Source of the DNA: Coniferiporia sulphurascens | Taxonomy: Eukaryota > Basidiomycota > Agaricomycetes > Hymenochaetales > Hymenochaetaceae | NCBI GenBank assembly: GCA_002794785.1 | Contig: NBBA01000015.1 | Span: 310,001 to 374,000 of the forward strand | Direction: 5' to 3' | DNA length: 64,000 nt | In this document: one piece after another, positions 1-10,850 of the stretch | How the letters are laid out: every line of letters begins with the position of its first letter | Position numbering within the stretch: the stretch's first letter is position 1 | Translations under genes and position numbers: made by a program | Notes under the pieces: generated by a model | What the model was told of the DNA's origin: nothing | Database searches by the model: none | What the model saw: only the letters and a program-made list of their open reading frames with translations

Positions 1-691
1 GAAGCTCTGTTAAAAATATTTGCGGTTGTTATGGTCACCGCTAGTAAATGTTCGGAGAAATCTCGCTTACCTGCTGGAAAGAGCCCAACTGAGGGCTGTA
101 AGGGAAACCACCGACGCCCAGCATGCCCATGCCCGCCATGCCCATCCCGAGCATGCCATTCATGCCACCCATACCGTTCATGCCATTCATACCGTAACCA
201 CCAAAATTTCCGTACGCGCCGCCATTCTGGGCTACGTGTTGGCTCTGCTGGTGTTGCTGCTGCTGCTGCTGTTGTTGCATCGTGGGAAAGGGGGAAGTCG
301 GGCTGATCTGGGAGGGCATGCCCACCCCGTTCGCTGCAGTGTTGACGGTGAGCGTAGGGGTCGAGTAGAGCTGGTTGCTGTTGAGGCCAAGGCCGTTCGT
401 CCCGTTGAGGCCATTGAAGCCGGGCGTATTTGAGTGCGAGTGCTGGTTGATTGCGGCCTGGTTGCCGTATCCATAGTTTGCGAAGAGGTCGCGAGAAGCG
501 CCGTTGGTGACGGGACTGTTGGTGAAGGAATTGGGGGACCAACGAGCCTTTTTAGACTCGGGACCACCGCTCAGTTCCATGGGTCTCTGGCGCAACGATC
601 AGCGGGCCGTTTTTTTCTCTCTTTGTCGCTTGTCCCCACGCGAAAGGAACACAGGGGAACGCGGAGGGGGGAAAGGACGTACCTTGGACAT
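1..691 (-). CDS. N-terminal part of a Gln/Gly/Met-rich protein, possibly an Nrd1/Mrn1-type RNA-binding protein (partial)
   Basis: Exons on the minus strand are 691-683, 586-71 and 6-1, and the gene runs off the window start. Exon 1 is only ATG-TCC-AAG followed by a GT donor (682). The 96-bp intron ends in CCAG and restores the frame as MSKRPMELSGGPESKKARW. The second intron (70-7, 64 bp) has GTAAGC and AACAG borders. The visible 177 residues are low complexity: a basic KKARW start, Asn/Ser/Thr-rich stretches, a run of nine Gln, then Gly-Met-Asn repeats (GMNGMNGMGGMNGM). No folded domain is in view. The basic start followed by disordered Gln/Gly sequence recalls fungal Nrd1/Mrn1-like RNA-binding proteins, whose RRMs would lie beyond the edge. 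That identity is a weak recollection; the gene model itself is well supported. Confidence 0.6.
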
Positions 692-1368
692 GTCGAGATC
701 AAACGAATAGCTCGGAGGATACGCAAATACCGTCTGGGAGTCGTCCATTTCCGCAATACGTAGGGGAAGAGGAGGGGGAATGAAATGGATGGAGGAGAAG
801 AGGCAACGGCGAAAATGATTTCGAAGAAAAGCGGCCGGAAATCAGATTCAATATAGATATGAATAAGAAAGGAGCGTAAATGGGCTGGCACAAGCAAAGG
901 AGTGTGGGTTGTGAGCAAAAGAGACACGCACGAAGGGAAAGAGTCAAAAGTCGGTAACTCGAAGGGAGAGTGTAAGCGACTGAAAGACAGGTGCGTGCTG
1001 TGTATAGATAAAGGAAAGGGTGTGCAAGACGCGAAGCGAACAAAAGCCAGAGGCCGCTCGGGGACGGAGACAGCAACGGCGAAGGCGACGGCGACGGTGT
1101 GGACGACGTGCGCGACGAAAACGACGACGGTGAGGACCGACGACGACGACGAAGACCAAATGGACGTTCGAACGAAAAACTGGGCCGCCAACGGGCGCGG
1201 CTGAGCCCATCTAATCCTCCGCCGCTTTTTCAGACTCCGCCGCCTATCGGCCGGCAGACGAGAAACGAGATCACAAATTCCATTGTACAGCATGCAACAT
1301 ACAAAGCGAACAAAAAAGCTGCGGCATAACATGTGCGCAAAAAATCCATAAGTAATAAATGTGTCTCT
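692..1368. other. Intergenic: 5' flank of the first gene and 3' flank of cdh1
   Basis: No gene is supported here. The stretch holds a GAC/GACGGC-rich low-complexity tract at about 1075-1160 that opens long chance reading frames on both strands. Both neighbouring genes are transcribed leftward, so it must contain the first gene's promoter and the cdh1 terminator region. Confidence 0.6.
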
Positions 1369-3563
1369 TCACCGGATCTGCCGTCCAAAGTCGAGCTTGC
1401 TCTCCTTCTTCGACTCCCGGTTCTCTTTTTTCGGGAACGCATTCCAGAATCGCAGCGTCTCGTCCCCTGCCCCCGTCACTATCGTCTCTCCGTCTGGGCT
1501 CATCGCCAGGTACAGCACCCGGTGTGTGTGCCCCGTCAGCGACGCGACCATGTCCAGCGACGGGTACTTCCATATGCATATCTGGTTCTGCGCAGTCGTC
1601 GATGAGAACCCGTGCGTCGATACCAGCTCGTGCGACGTCAGCGACCACGTCAGGTTGCACACCTAGCACGAGTCCGTCAGGAGGATTATACCAGGGCATA
1701 AACGAAAACCACTTACCTGACTCCCTGTGTCTAAATCGTTGAGCATCGTCCCGTTGAACACGTTCCAGAACCGTATGGTCTTATCCTGTGTCCCGCCCCC
1801 CGTCGCCAGGATGCCGGACATGTGTGGGTCCCACGCGAGCGCCTTCACCGCCGCAGTATGCTCGTGAAATTTCCACAGTGGCTGATCTCCTGGTTCATCG
1901 TCTGCCCCTGCCGCACCGCCGGGGGCATCGCTCTGGCCCGTGATGATGCCCGCCCTTCCCCCGCTGCCGCTGCCGCTGCCGGTCCCGGCCCCTGTACTCC
2001 CGCTCCCGCTTGCGCCCCCGGCCCCGCTCGACTGGCCCTGGCCTTGAGCCGCTGCACGGCGTGAGCCCCTGAGGTCCCATATGCAAACTTTGTTGTCGTT
2101 TCCACCGCTCGCGAGCATCGCACTCTGTGGACCGCTGTCTCCACTCCATCTGAGACCACAGACCTCCTGTCTATGACCCGCACACCGACGAAAGGGCTTT
2201 ACGGTAGCCTCCCGCACGTCGCGATGATGCACCATACGATCGCGCGAGCCTGAGCTTAATATGTGCGCATTCCACGCGAGTGCACCAATGCGCTGCGCAT
2301 GTGCCTGGTTGTATGACCGAAGTAGTTGTAATGTATTGGCATCATAGATGTGCAGACGCCCGTTCAATGTACCGATAGCTAATGTGGTGCCCTACGATTC
2401 TTGTTAGGGCGATGGTAGCGAAGAAGATGCCAGACCATACCTTTTGTACCCATGATAACGAGCTTATCGTGTCTCGCTGCGACTGAAGATCGCATAGTTT
2501 TGACACGGCTGCGGTGTGCGCCGTCCATAGATATACGCATGAACCTAAACCAACACCTAGTACGTTTGTACTCGACCAGTCCACAAGGTTCAAGTAAAAG
2601 TCGTCCGCAAGATCCGGTGCATCCAGAACACGGTACGGTGTTTTGCAAACGCTACGTAACTGTCTTCTCGGACTTTCTAGGAGACGCCGGCTTTCAGCAC
2701 GAACTGGGCTTAGTGAGTAGACTTCATCCGTGGGCGTGTCTAGCCGGCGGGTAGGAGTGGCGGGGTTGGAGCCAGAAGGGGAATTAAAATTAAATAGTCG
2801 TTTTCGTGAGGGCGTGGATGGAAGAGCAGAAGTCGAAGCGCCCGCATTCGCGCGTTCCGGTGATGCTGGTCGGGCATCAGGTGGCGTGACCTCGGTGTGT
2901 AAAATGGACGTGAACAGAGAGTTGGCTTGCTCTGAGAAGTCAATTAGAAGTAATTCATTTCTGAAGCGTTGTTGGGTGGCTTTTCGAGCATAGTTCGGAC
3001 ACGACCTCTGCAAGCGAGACGTTGCATGCAAAGTAAGAAATATTGCATCCCTCGAGAGCAGGGGCAACGGTCCCTATTTTGCGTCTGACGTTCCCCACTT
3101 GCTGAGGAGTATTTCCGAAACCATGCCGTCGAAGCTGGGGTCGAAAAGTGATCTTGTACGTACCTCGCAACGCGTCCGACTCCGATGGGATTAGTCTGTT
3201 AGTCTTGGAAGGCGTCTGTGGTCCACCCTCCTCCATCAAGTTATAGCTTGTTCGAATATCTCCTCCATCCCTCGACGGCACGAACCTATGCGCAGTCCCA
3301 ATTAGTCACGCAACCATTCCGTCTCCTCGTAAACCTAATAACACGCACCTATCGTTATAGTCCTTGGGGCGCAGCTCAGGGGATGATGGCCCCGCGCTCT
3401 CGTCCGTCGAGCGTGAGTCGAGGGAGGGCGTGGACAGGTTTGACACGCCGAATATCGGATTTACCCTGGGCCTGTTGCGTACGGGAGCCTCGTCGTCGTT
3501 TTCGATATCCTGATGGGTCGCGCGGAGGCGTTTCCCGAAGGGGGAGTTCTTGAGGCCGGACAT
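1369..3563 (-). CDS. cdh1: Cdh1/Fizzy-related WD40 activator of the anaphase-promoting complex
   Basis: Minus-strand exons: 3563-3349, 3285-3164, 2931-2441, 2391-1717, 1662-1369 (598 aa). The protein recruits substrates to the APC/C ubiquitin ligase at mitotic exit and in G1. Hallmarks seen: the C-box [13 protein letters not shown] at residues about 71-83, split across the first intron; [22 protein letters not shown] as in Cdh1/Fzr; WD40 blades with RFWN, CIWDL and IRFWN motifs; and the C-terminal Ile-Arg tail (GRQIR) that docks on APC/C. The Cdh1-like N-terminus, not a Cdc20-type one, sets the subfamily. A Gly/Ser/Gln-rich insert of about 55 residues interrupts one blade. Intron 2 (2932-3163, 232 bp) is long for this locus and could hide an alternative exon, but the direct join matches the family. 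All phases agree. It shares a promoter with spt7. Confidence 0.93.
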
Positions 3564-3856
3564 GTGTGTTGTTCGTGTCTTATTCGTTGATGTACAGCTT
3601 GCTTGGCCGTGTGTCGTATGCGTATGTATGAGCCTGCGGTGGGGATAATCGAAAGGTGGTGTTGTTCTCGTGCTTGAGCAAGTTGTTGTGGGCGAATAGA
3701 GACGAAAAGGGATAGAACGATACCAACAGAACGTAAAAGCGAAACTAGAGGGCCAGCATGGAGGGGGGAAACAAAAGCAAGGGGGCCGCCACAGGCCTGG
3801 GGGCCAACTTGAAGTGGCTGAGGTTGACGGTGGTTAAAGGTAACCCGCGCGGACGG

Positions 3857-3871
3857 ACGCGTCGCACGCGT
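3857..3871. promoter_or_regulatory. Pair of ACGCGT (MCB) boxes in the cdh1-spt7 divergent promoter
   Basis: ACGCGT occurs at 3857-3862 and 3866-3871 in the 572-bp gap between the cdh1 start (3563, leftward) and the spt7 start (4136, rightward). In yeasts this palindrome is the MluI cell-cycle box bound by MBF (Mbp1/Swi6 or Res/Cdc10). Its use here is inferred from the motif pair and its place beside a cell-cycle gene. Confidence 0.5.
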
Positions 3872-4135
3872 GGTCGGTCTTTGGCTGTGTTTGGCCGAAC
3901 AAAAGCTGTTACTGCGCCGTTTCTCACTCGCAGTAAAATGCTTAAAAATAAGAGCCCTTCTCTGAGTGCATTTTACAGCTTTTACATATTTTTCTGCGGG
4001 CCTTGGGCGTCGAGCGTCTGCATCGCCGGGGTCGTTCTTGTATCCTGAGGTCGCCCGAAACAAGCGACGCGTTGTGCGGGCGGAGTGTGAATCCGGGGAC
4101 CTTGTCCCGCTCACCCATCGCGCGAGGGCTGCAGG

Positions 4136-7100
4136 ATGAATGTAAGTTGACGGCCACTACCCATCCATCTCCTGCATATTGTCCATACTCAACATCTCTG
4201 TGCATGCAGAATCTGCTCCAGTCGCTGTCGACGCAGCGGCTCCGGCTGCATGTGCCCGATGGCGACCTCAAGCGTCTTCTCAGCTCCGTTAAGGAGGGCC
4301 GTGTGTGTACCCTTTCTCTTCCCCCGGGGCTTCCCTATGCTAAACCCTCTGTAGGGACATGATGTGAAGCTCTCTGATGCGTTCTATGACTCTTTGGAAG
4401 GCGTCCTCCACGATCTCCGTACGGTCACCATCGTACGTGCGCTACACGCTTTGTGGCGCGGCACTCGGACTAATAGATCGCCTTTGTGCAGGATAACCGT
4501 GATGCGGAGGCCTTTCTGAAACCTGTGTCTAAGATCGACTATCCAGACTACTACGAGAGTACGTGTCTAAAGCATTTTTGTTATGTTGTAGCAGCTCTGA
4601 TCCTTGTAACAGTCATCAAGGAGCCCATGGACCTCCAGACAATGCTTAAGAAGGTTAAGCAAAAGCAGTACAAGTCCAAAGCCGAGTTCTCGGATGACCT
4701 CGGGCTCATATGGTCGAACTGCTTCATCTACAACACCGGCGACGTACGTCGATTCTTATGGCGAGGAGGGGTCCGTAGTACTTCAACGCATGGTCGTGGT
4801 CGAGGCTGGAGGGAAGCGGACGGGTTCCATCGTCGTCTGCCGTCCGCCGTTTTTGAGACACCGGCAATCCAGGAACCCATCCAGTCGGGGAGGCGTCTGG
4901 TCATGTAGACCTGTGCGTGTCTTGTACCCCCCGACGGTTCCACACCTCCGCCTCGACCATGACCATTCGTTCTCTTACAAACATCTGCGGAGCCATCCTC
5001 ACTTTGTATCCTTTAATAACGCTCCGGAAAGCTGACAACTTCCCACAGAACCACCCACTCCGAATGTGCGCAAAACGCCTGCAGGAGAAAGCAATCCGTC
5101 TTTTAAAGAACATCACCGACCGCCGCGATCGCATCGACCCGCCTGTGCCACCAGAACTCCGCGCCACGCCCGCCGTGAACGGGGTTATGCTCAACGGACA
5201 CGCACGGAAACATTCTGCGACGCCCGTACCAAAAGCGTCCGTTATCACGGCCCCGAGGAGAATACCATCCGCCTCGCCCCCACCGCAGCCACGCCGCGAA
5301 GTGTCGTTCGAGAACTCGCCGGCGTTCGTGCGTACGGCCGCGGGCATGTCCATGTTTCGGGAGCTTGATCGCGACCTGGATGGCGGAAACGTTGCGGGTC
5401 CGTCGCGGCTGCGCCAGATTATAGAAGGCAGCGAGTCGGACGATGAGGGATACGTAGCGGAGGCGGCAAATGGCGTCCTTGGTGACAAACGCAAGCTGTG
5501 GGTCGAGGATCCCTTCCCATCTGAACCTCCGTTGATCCGTTTACAGTGTTGCCAACGGAGACTCTCGTCCCCGAAAGAAGGCACGAACGCGGCTGCGAAC
5601 TGATGTCGACCCCGCCGAATTGTGGTGGGAAGCGACGTCATCCACAGCACTGATGGCAAACGGCTTGCCAACACTCGCCTTCGCATCCTCTTCTGCATGT
5701 GAGGCACCCCAGCATGTCGTACCTCCCGTGCCGAAGTCAATACGCAGGAAAAAGAAGAAGCGTCCACCAGAGCAGCAGCAGAAGTCACTGCTTGGTATAA
5801 TCAACAATAACATTAACGCGCTGAGACGTGTGCGACGTACACATGCCAAATTTGCCGCTCTTAACATCAGCTCGGACGAAGGACCGGGATCTGGCACCGT
5901 CGAATTGCCAGAGCCAATAGCGGACGAAGCGGATGTCGATGTCGAAGTTACGGTGGATGATAAATTGTGGCGGTCGCGAGGGACGGGATTGGAGGTCGGC
6001 GAGCGAGATGCGGACGAGTGCTTGCATTGGATGGGAACGAAGGTTTTGGAACATTCGGGATTTCAGAGTGAGCAGTCTAATGGAAGCAGAAAATGCATAT
6101 CTAAATTTTTGCAATCTACAGGCACTTCAAAAGCAGCATTGGACGTTTTTACTGGTGTTGCTGCAGAATACTTATTCAATGTTGGGCGCACGCTTCGATA
6201 TCTTTGTGACAAGTATTCCCAGCAAATGACTGCAGAGGTATGTCTGCCGTCTGGTCACCTCTGCGGTGTGCGGCTTACGGTTTGACAGGAAATCATTCTT
6301 CACACTCTATTCGAGAGTGGGATAACCCACGTCCGAGATTTAGAGCGCTACATCACGGACGATGTATTGCGCTACGGCACTCGCTTACTTGATCTCGAAA
6401 AGAAGCTTGTGAATGCTTTCAATGAAGTGGTGGGTTATTTTATAAGTAGACTGGCCTATTTCTATGGCTAACCGCTTTCCCGTTGAAAGACTGCTGATAA
6501 CGCACTTGATGACGAGGCCTTCTTCGGTAACGACGACGAAGAGGAGGACGGGGAACTTGTAATGTACGTATACGTCGTCTCTTCCATTATCCGTCAGCTT
6601 ACCACCACCCATCGTTTCAGGGGCAATTTCGCTGATGCGTTCGGTGACGACTTTCTGGGCCTACGAGAACTCGGAATTGCCAGCGAACTCGGTCTGCAAA
6701 GTCTTACCATACCCAAAAAGTTACTTAAAGGCAAGAACAGGCAGCGGGGCGCGCAAGATGGGTATGTTTCCTAATCCACATGATCAGTAGTGTCGAAAGC
6801 TGACTTTTATTTCAGTGTAAAGCCCAGCGAACCACCCCTACCTTATCCGCTCCCCCCGCCTTTCGTTTCCCTCGAATCCGCGCACGTCGACGGCCAAATC
6901 GGCCTACTCCGAGGTTTCTACATGCAACGCTTCAACGAACATGCCTTACGCACTCCTGGCCATCCCCCGCCCTTCGTCAAGCCTCCACAGCGCCCGCTCA
7001 CGCCGACGACCAGTCTCCAACTCGAGATCGAGGGCCGCGACCCCATCGCATTCCAGCAGGAGCAGATCCGCGACGCTCTTCCCGTGCCAAATCCCGTCGC

Positions 7101-7482
7101 ACCGCCGCTCGCGCTGCCGGACGACGTGCCCCCGCCTTCACGGACACGCAGCGGCCCGCTCGGCCAGATTCTTCGCCCTAGCACGAGCTCGTCAACGGCG
7201 AAGAAAAAGTCGAAGCCGAAAGAGGGTGTACATGGTCCTGCGGGCCCTGGCGCTGGCCACAATCCACTGTTGGGTGGCGGCCCCGAATCACTGAATGGGG
7301 TGCCTCACGGTACTTCAGCGGCAGCCGCTGGTGTGGGCGCGGGTTCTAATACAACTATGGCGGAAGGGGTGCAGCAGGCCAAGAAGACTGCAAGCCCGAA
7401 GAAGAAAACGGAAGGTTCCGCCCCGCAATTTGCCATACCTAATACCTACATCTCTTATCACTCCCCTACCCCTCTTCTTTGA
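4136..7482 (+). CDS. spt7: Spt7, bromodomain and histone-fold subunit of the SAGA coactivator complex
   Basis: Twelve exons: 4136-4141, 4210-4302, 4355-4432, 4492-4558, 4613-4743, 5049-5497, 5547-6067, 6122-6237, 6289-6429, 6490-6563, 6621-6761, 6816-7482 (827 aa). Exon 1 is only ATG-AAT. Spt7 scaffolds SAGA assembly in the nucleus. The bromodomain spans about residues 35-150: PDYYE, the IKEPMDL segment, then IYNTGD joined to NHPLR. Nuclear basic patches follow ([16 protein letters not shown]). A histone fold at about 450-535 reads [20 protein letters not shown] then [17 protein letters not shown], as in the Spt7/STAF65-gamma family. The Pro-rich segment [14 protein letters not shown] and DQIGLL-like [13 protein letters not shown] also match Spt7. 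Phases agree throughout. The 305-bp intron after exon 5 is atypically long. No damage is seen. Confidence 0.92.
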
Positions 7483-7922
7483 TCCCGGGGGTATGGCCCC
7501 GACTCTATTTTCTGCTCCATGTTCTTGCTATCCATATTCCTATCCATATCCATATTTGTTATTCGCGCTGATTGATGATTGCTATGGATTCCTCACCTCT
7601 GTCTCATGGTTGTCTGTCTTCTTTCGCTGTCGCTGTCGATATATTGCATCTAGCAATGCAAAATAGGGAGACGCGATGTTTTACGCGGATGTGTAGCATT
7701 ATACGTTGTAAAGCAGTATTTCCCCTCGTCTTTAGACGTTGCCCTGCCCAATTCGCCCGATCCGAGCTTCAAAGAGGTGCAATCGATACGGCCTATCGAG
7801 ACTGGATTGCATAGACAAGAACAACAGCGTGCAGCTTCCTACTTGTACAACAACATTCTGATACTCTTACAGCCTTCTAGTATGTAAAGCCCCGACGATG
7901 CTGCGGATTAAATATCGCTGAA
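7483..7922. other. Convergent 3' flanks of spt7 and the CipC-like gene
   Basis: No gene is seen. The two genes end tail to tail across 440 bp. A short degenerate TATCCA hexamer run lies at 7529-7555 inside the presumed spt7 3' UTR. Confidence 0.6.
7529..7555. repeat. Short TATCCA-type hexamer tandem repeat
   Basis: About four imperfect copies of TATCCA/TATTCC stand in tandem just downstream of the spt7 stop codon. It looks like ordinary UTR microsatellite. Confidence 0.6.
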
Positions 7923-8837
7923 CTAATAGCCTCGTTCGTACCCAGGTTCATATCCCCTTTCGTATCCGGGATTTTCTCCGTAGCCTTGTCCTCCACCGTA
8001 GCCCTGCCCTCCGCCGTAACCTGGTGGTCCACCGTAGCCGGGGCCGCCGCCATAGCCCGGGTTGCCACCATAAGCAGGTCCGCCGCCGCCATACCCCGGT
8101 TCGCCATATCCACCGGGCCCACCATATCCAGGCCCACCGTACCCGGGTCCGCCACCGTATGGAGGCTGCTGTGGAGGGCCGCCGTATCCATAGCCGCCGC
8201 CGCCGCCGCCGCCGTACCCGCCTTCACCTCCACCGCGGTATTGATCTTGCCAACCGTGGCTCTCGTGCCCATACGCACCGTAAGGCGCGCCGCCACGGAA
8301 ATCGTAGTCGTGGGCGGGCCCGGCGACGGACTGCGCGTACTCCCAGCCGCTCGAGCCTTGGCCGTAGCGCTGCTCAGCGAGTGCGTGGGCCTGGTGCTCG
8401 GCGAGCTTCTTCGCCTTGTGGCGGTCGACCCAGTCGAGACCCTTTGTCTCGGCGAGCTTGTCGACTTCGGCGGCGGCGATCGCGGCGAGGATTTCCTATA
8501 TGCGTTGTGGGTGATGATGAGCATGGGCGCTGATTTGAGTGAAGATGTGGGGAGACTGACTTTCATCTTCCCGTGGGTGACGGGCTGGCCGGTCTTGCGG
8601 AGATGCGCCTCGTATGCGTGCATCGCGGCGAAGCCTGCGGCACCGGCGATGGCTGTTAATTTACAAACGCATTCATTAAGACCTGCGATCCCTTGATCCC
8701 TTATTATAAGGGTAATCACCTTCGTGAGTGAAGCTCGACTCATGTCTGGGCTGTTGGTTAACATAAAGATCCTGGTAATGCTCTTGCGCCTTGTCCTGCG
8801 AAAAGGGGCTGAAACCGAATTGTTCCAAGAAGTTCAT
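7923..8837 (-). CDS. CipC-like DUF3759 protein with a Gly-Tyr-Pro-rich C-terminal tail
   Basis: Minus-strand exons: 8837-8720, 8652-8561, 8495-7923 (260 aa). The N-terminal half matches the DUF3759/CipC family (named for a concanamycin-induced Aspergillus protein). Its pattern F-THE-AIAGAAGFAAMHAYEAH, then GQPVTHGKMKEILAAIAAAE and VDKLAETKGLDWVDRHKAKK, runs across both introns and fixes the joins. Family members are small cytosolic proteins of unknown biochemistry, often stress-responsive. The last 110 or so residues are a run of (P)GYGG repeats ending GYEPGYERGY, predicted disordered and about doubling the usual length. The opposite strand of this repeat gives long false reading frames. Confidence 0.85.
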
Positions 8838-10850
8838 GGTATCCTGCAGTCTCTTCCATCAACAGGTCCACAGTCGCGGCGAAGAAAGCAAAAATACGCA
8901 CGAGGTGTACTAGATGGTAGTGGTAGTGAGAAAGAGAGAGGCTCGGGGCAACGCGCTGCCGCGCCGGCGCTGCTGCTGTGTCATGGGCTTCGGCGAACGT
9001 AGGCTATTATTGATAGAAATCCGGCAACAAAATAAGCACCCCAAGTGAGCGCATTTCCCAACTTGAAACGTGTATACTACCTGTAGAAAGCGATGCTCAG
9101 ATTTTATTGAGCTGAACTAGCAGACTGTATATTTTCTTACACATATCCCAGACTCGTAAATGACTTCCGGAGTACTGCGGACTGCATCATGATTCATGAT
9201 GCACGGCATACTAGCGGACGGACTGCGATGTACGTAATAACACGTGAGCTGCTTTGCGATAACCAGATAGTTTCCCCATTGGGCTGTGGCCCGGCGTCAG
9301 GACTAAGAACGGATTCCGGGAACTACGGTAGCTACCTCAGCCTGCGGTAGTAGCTTCAAGTCATCGAGGGATCACAGCCATAAAAGCACAGTCACGAACA
9401 AACTAAAGCGTGTACCCAGGGGCTTTATTTCGGAGTATCATCGTCCGTTTTCATTTTTAAATAGTCTAGGGGTTATGAATGGAATCATCCTTAAGAGTGA
9501 CTCCCTAGATGCATATATTTCCCCTGAGCCTTGGGAAAAGAATATGAGATGAGGCGCCGAAGAATCCCGTATAGATTAAGGTCGGGAAACGGCCGTTATT
9601 AATAACGTGCACCTGTTTCACGGAGGTAGGTGCGAGCGGTGAGGATAGCATCTTTTGCGAGGCACCGAGATAGGGAACGTAAGCCGCGTGTTGTACTTGT
9701 AATTTTGATAGTGTAAAGTCTTATTCATTCCCTAGGTATTTCTGCTCATAGATACTGTACTTTCCCGTGTTCAATATCTGAAAGCGTCAGGTGGAAAGAA
9801 CGAGAGTAAATCGGTAGCCGAGTACGGCCTTTGGAACGAGCCGCGGCTTGTAGGTACATTTCAGGCTGGGATATTTGGCCGAAAAGACCTGGAAAACCGA
9901 AGGTCACTGCGGAGGTTCCGAAGCCATGTACGAAGGTCAGGTCTGAAGCTTGTTGCGAGGCGCCCAAGTATCTACAGGGGGTGCTAACCAAGGAAGACCG
10001 TAATCCGCGTGCGCCCATAAGTAGGCAGCACAGTCCTGGGAACCCATAACCCCGGGCCAACATCAGGAACTTACGAAGACGTTTCTGCGAGTACTAGTAC
10101 CGGTGTTTGTGTGGGATCGCGCGCCTAGGGGTGTTTGTTGTTGGAGAACAACGGGTAGACTTCAGGCCGGAATCTGGCTTAGCGTGGTCAGATATAGATA
10201 GCAAAGTTGCTAGAAAGCCACCCATTAGTAGGCTGGACTGGCCACAAGGACGAGGACGTATCTATTGGCAGCGGCAATCCGATTCTTATGTAGTCGAATG
10301 ACGCACTATGAAGCAAGCCCGGGGAAAATGCCCAATTCAAGCGAGCTATGGGAGTGGGAACCCCGAGGGAAAATTCCCAAGTTCTGATTGATACGAGTAT
10401 CAGGCGGAGAGTTCTTTCCCCCAGAAAGTGGAATTTGGGACTACTATGACTATAATCGCGAAGGTGTGAGTTCTTCGAGTTCTTCTAGACTCGGGCCGTC
10501 GCTCTCCTCTTGCTAAGTATATGCGTTGGGTTGTCGGGGTCTTCAGAACTGCTTTAAAGTTCCTTGCGATCACTTAAATTGTTTCAAATATAACGACAGT
10601 GTAAATGGGCGGCTATCCCTCTCTTTTTTGAGAAGCCCAAAGGAGAAGTTGATTGAGGCCGCTTTCGGCTTTAACGAGTTCGACCGAATACGTACGCTGG
10701 CACGCCGCACGTGCCGTGCTGTTCCTTACTTACTTTCACCCGGCGGTCTGAATCCGCTATACAAATTCGAGCTGTTTATTAGGAAGAAGACACCATAGCT
10801 CTCGCTAATTTATTTAGTATTTCATGGTCAGTCGTCTTAAGGTTTTGAAA
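8838..10850. other. 2.0-kb intergenic stretch with no supported gene
   Basis: I see no splice-consistent gene, RNA gene or intact mobile element here. The right end must carry the promoter of the sugar transporter. Short chance frames exist on both strands, but none has family motifs. Confidence 0.55.

Noticed and set aside
571..1332. 253-codon minus-strand frame rich in Val/Ser/Phe upstream of the first gene
   Set aside because: It results from the GAC-rich tract and 5' flank, includes the first intron, and has no domain.
4901..5788. 295-codon minus-strand frame across spt7
   Set aside because: It is antisense to the spt7 exons that encode the bromodomain end and the linker; the plus strand has the conserved motifs.
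7986..8696. Long plus-strand frames rich in Ala/Val or Arg/His over the CipC-like gene
   Set aside because: They are the antisense of the GYGG repeat and of the DUF3759 exons; the minus-strand model has family match and splice phase.
9000..10800. Possible transposon or CRISPR-like repeats in the 2-kb gap
   Set aside because: No direct or inverted repeats with regular spacing were seen; CRISPR arrays are not expected in a fungal nuclear genome.
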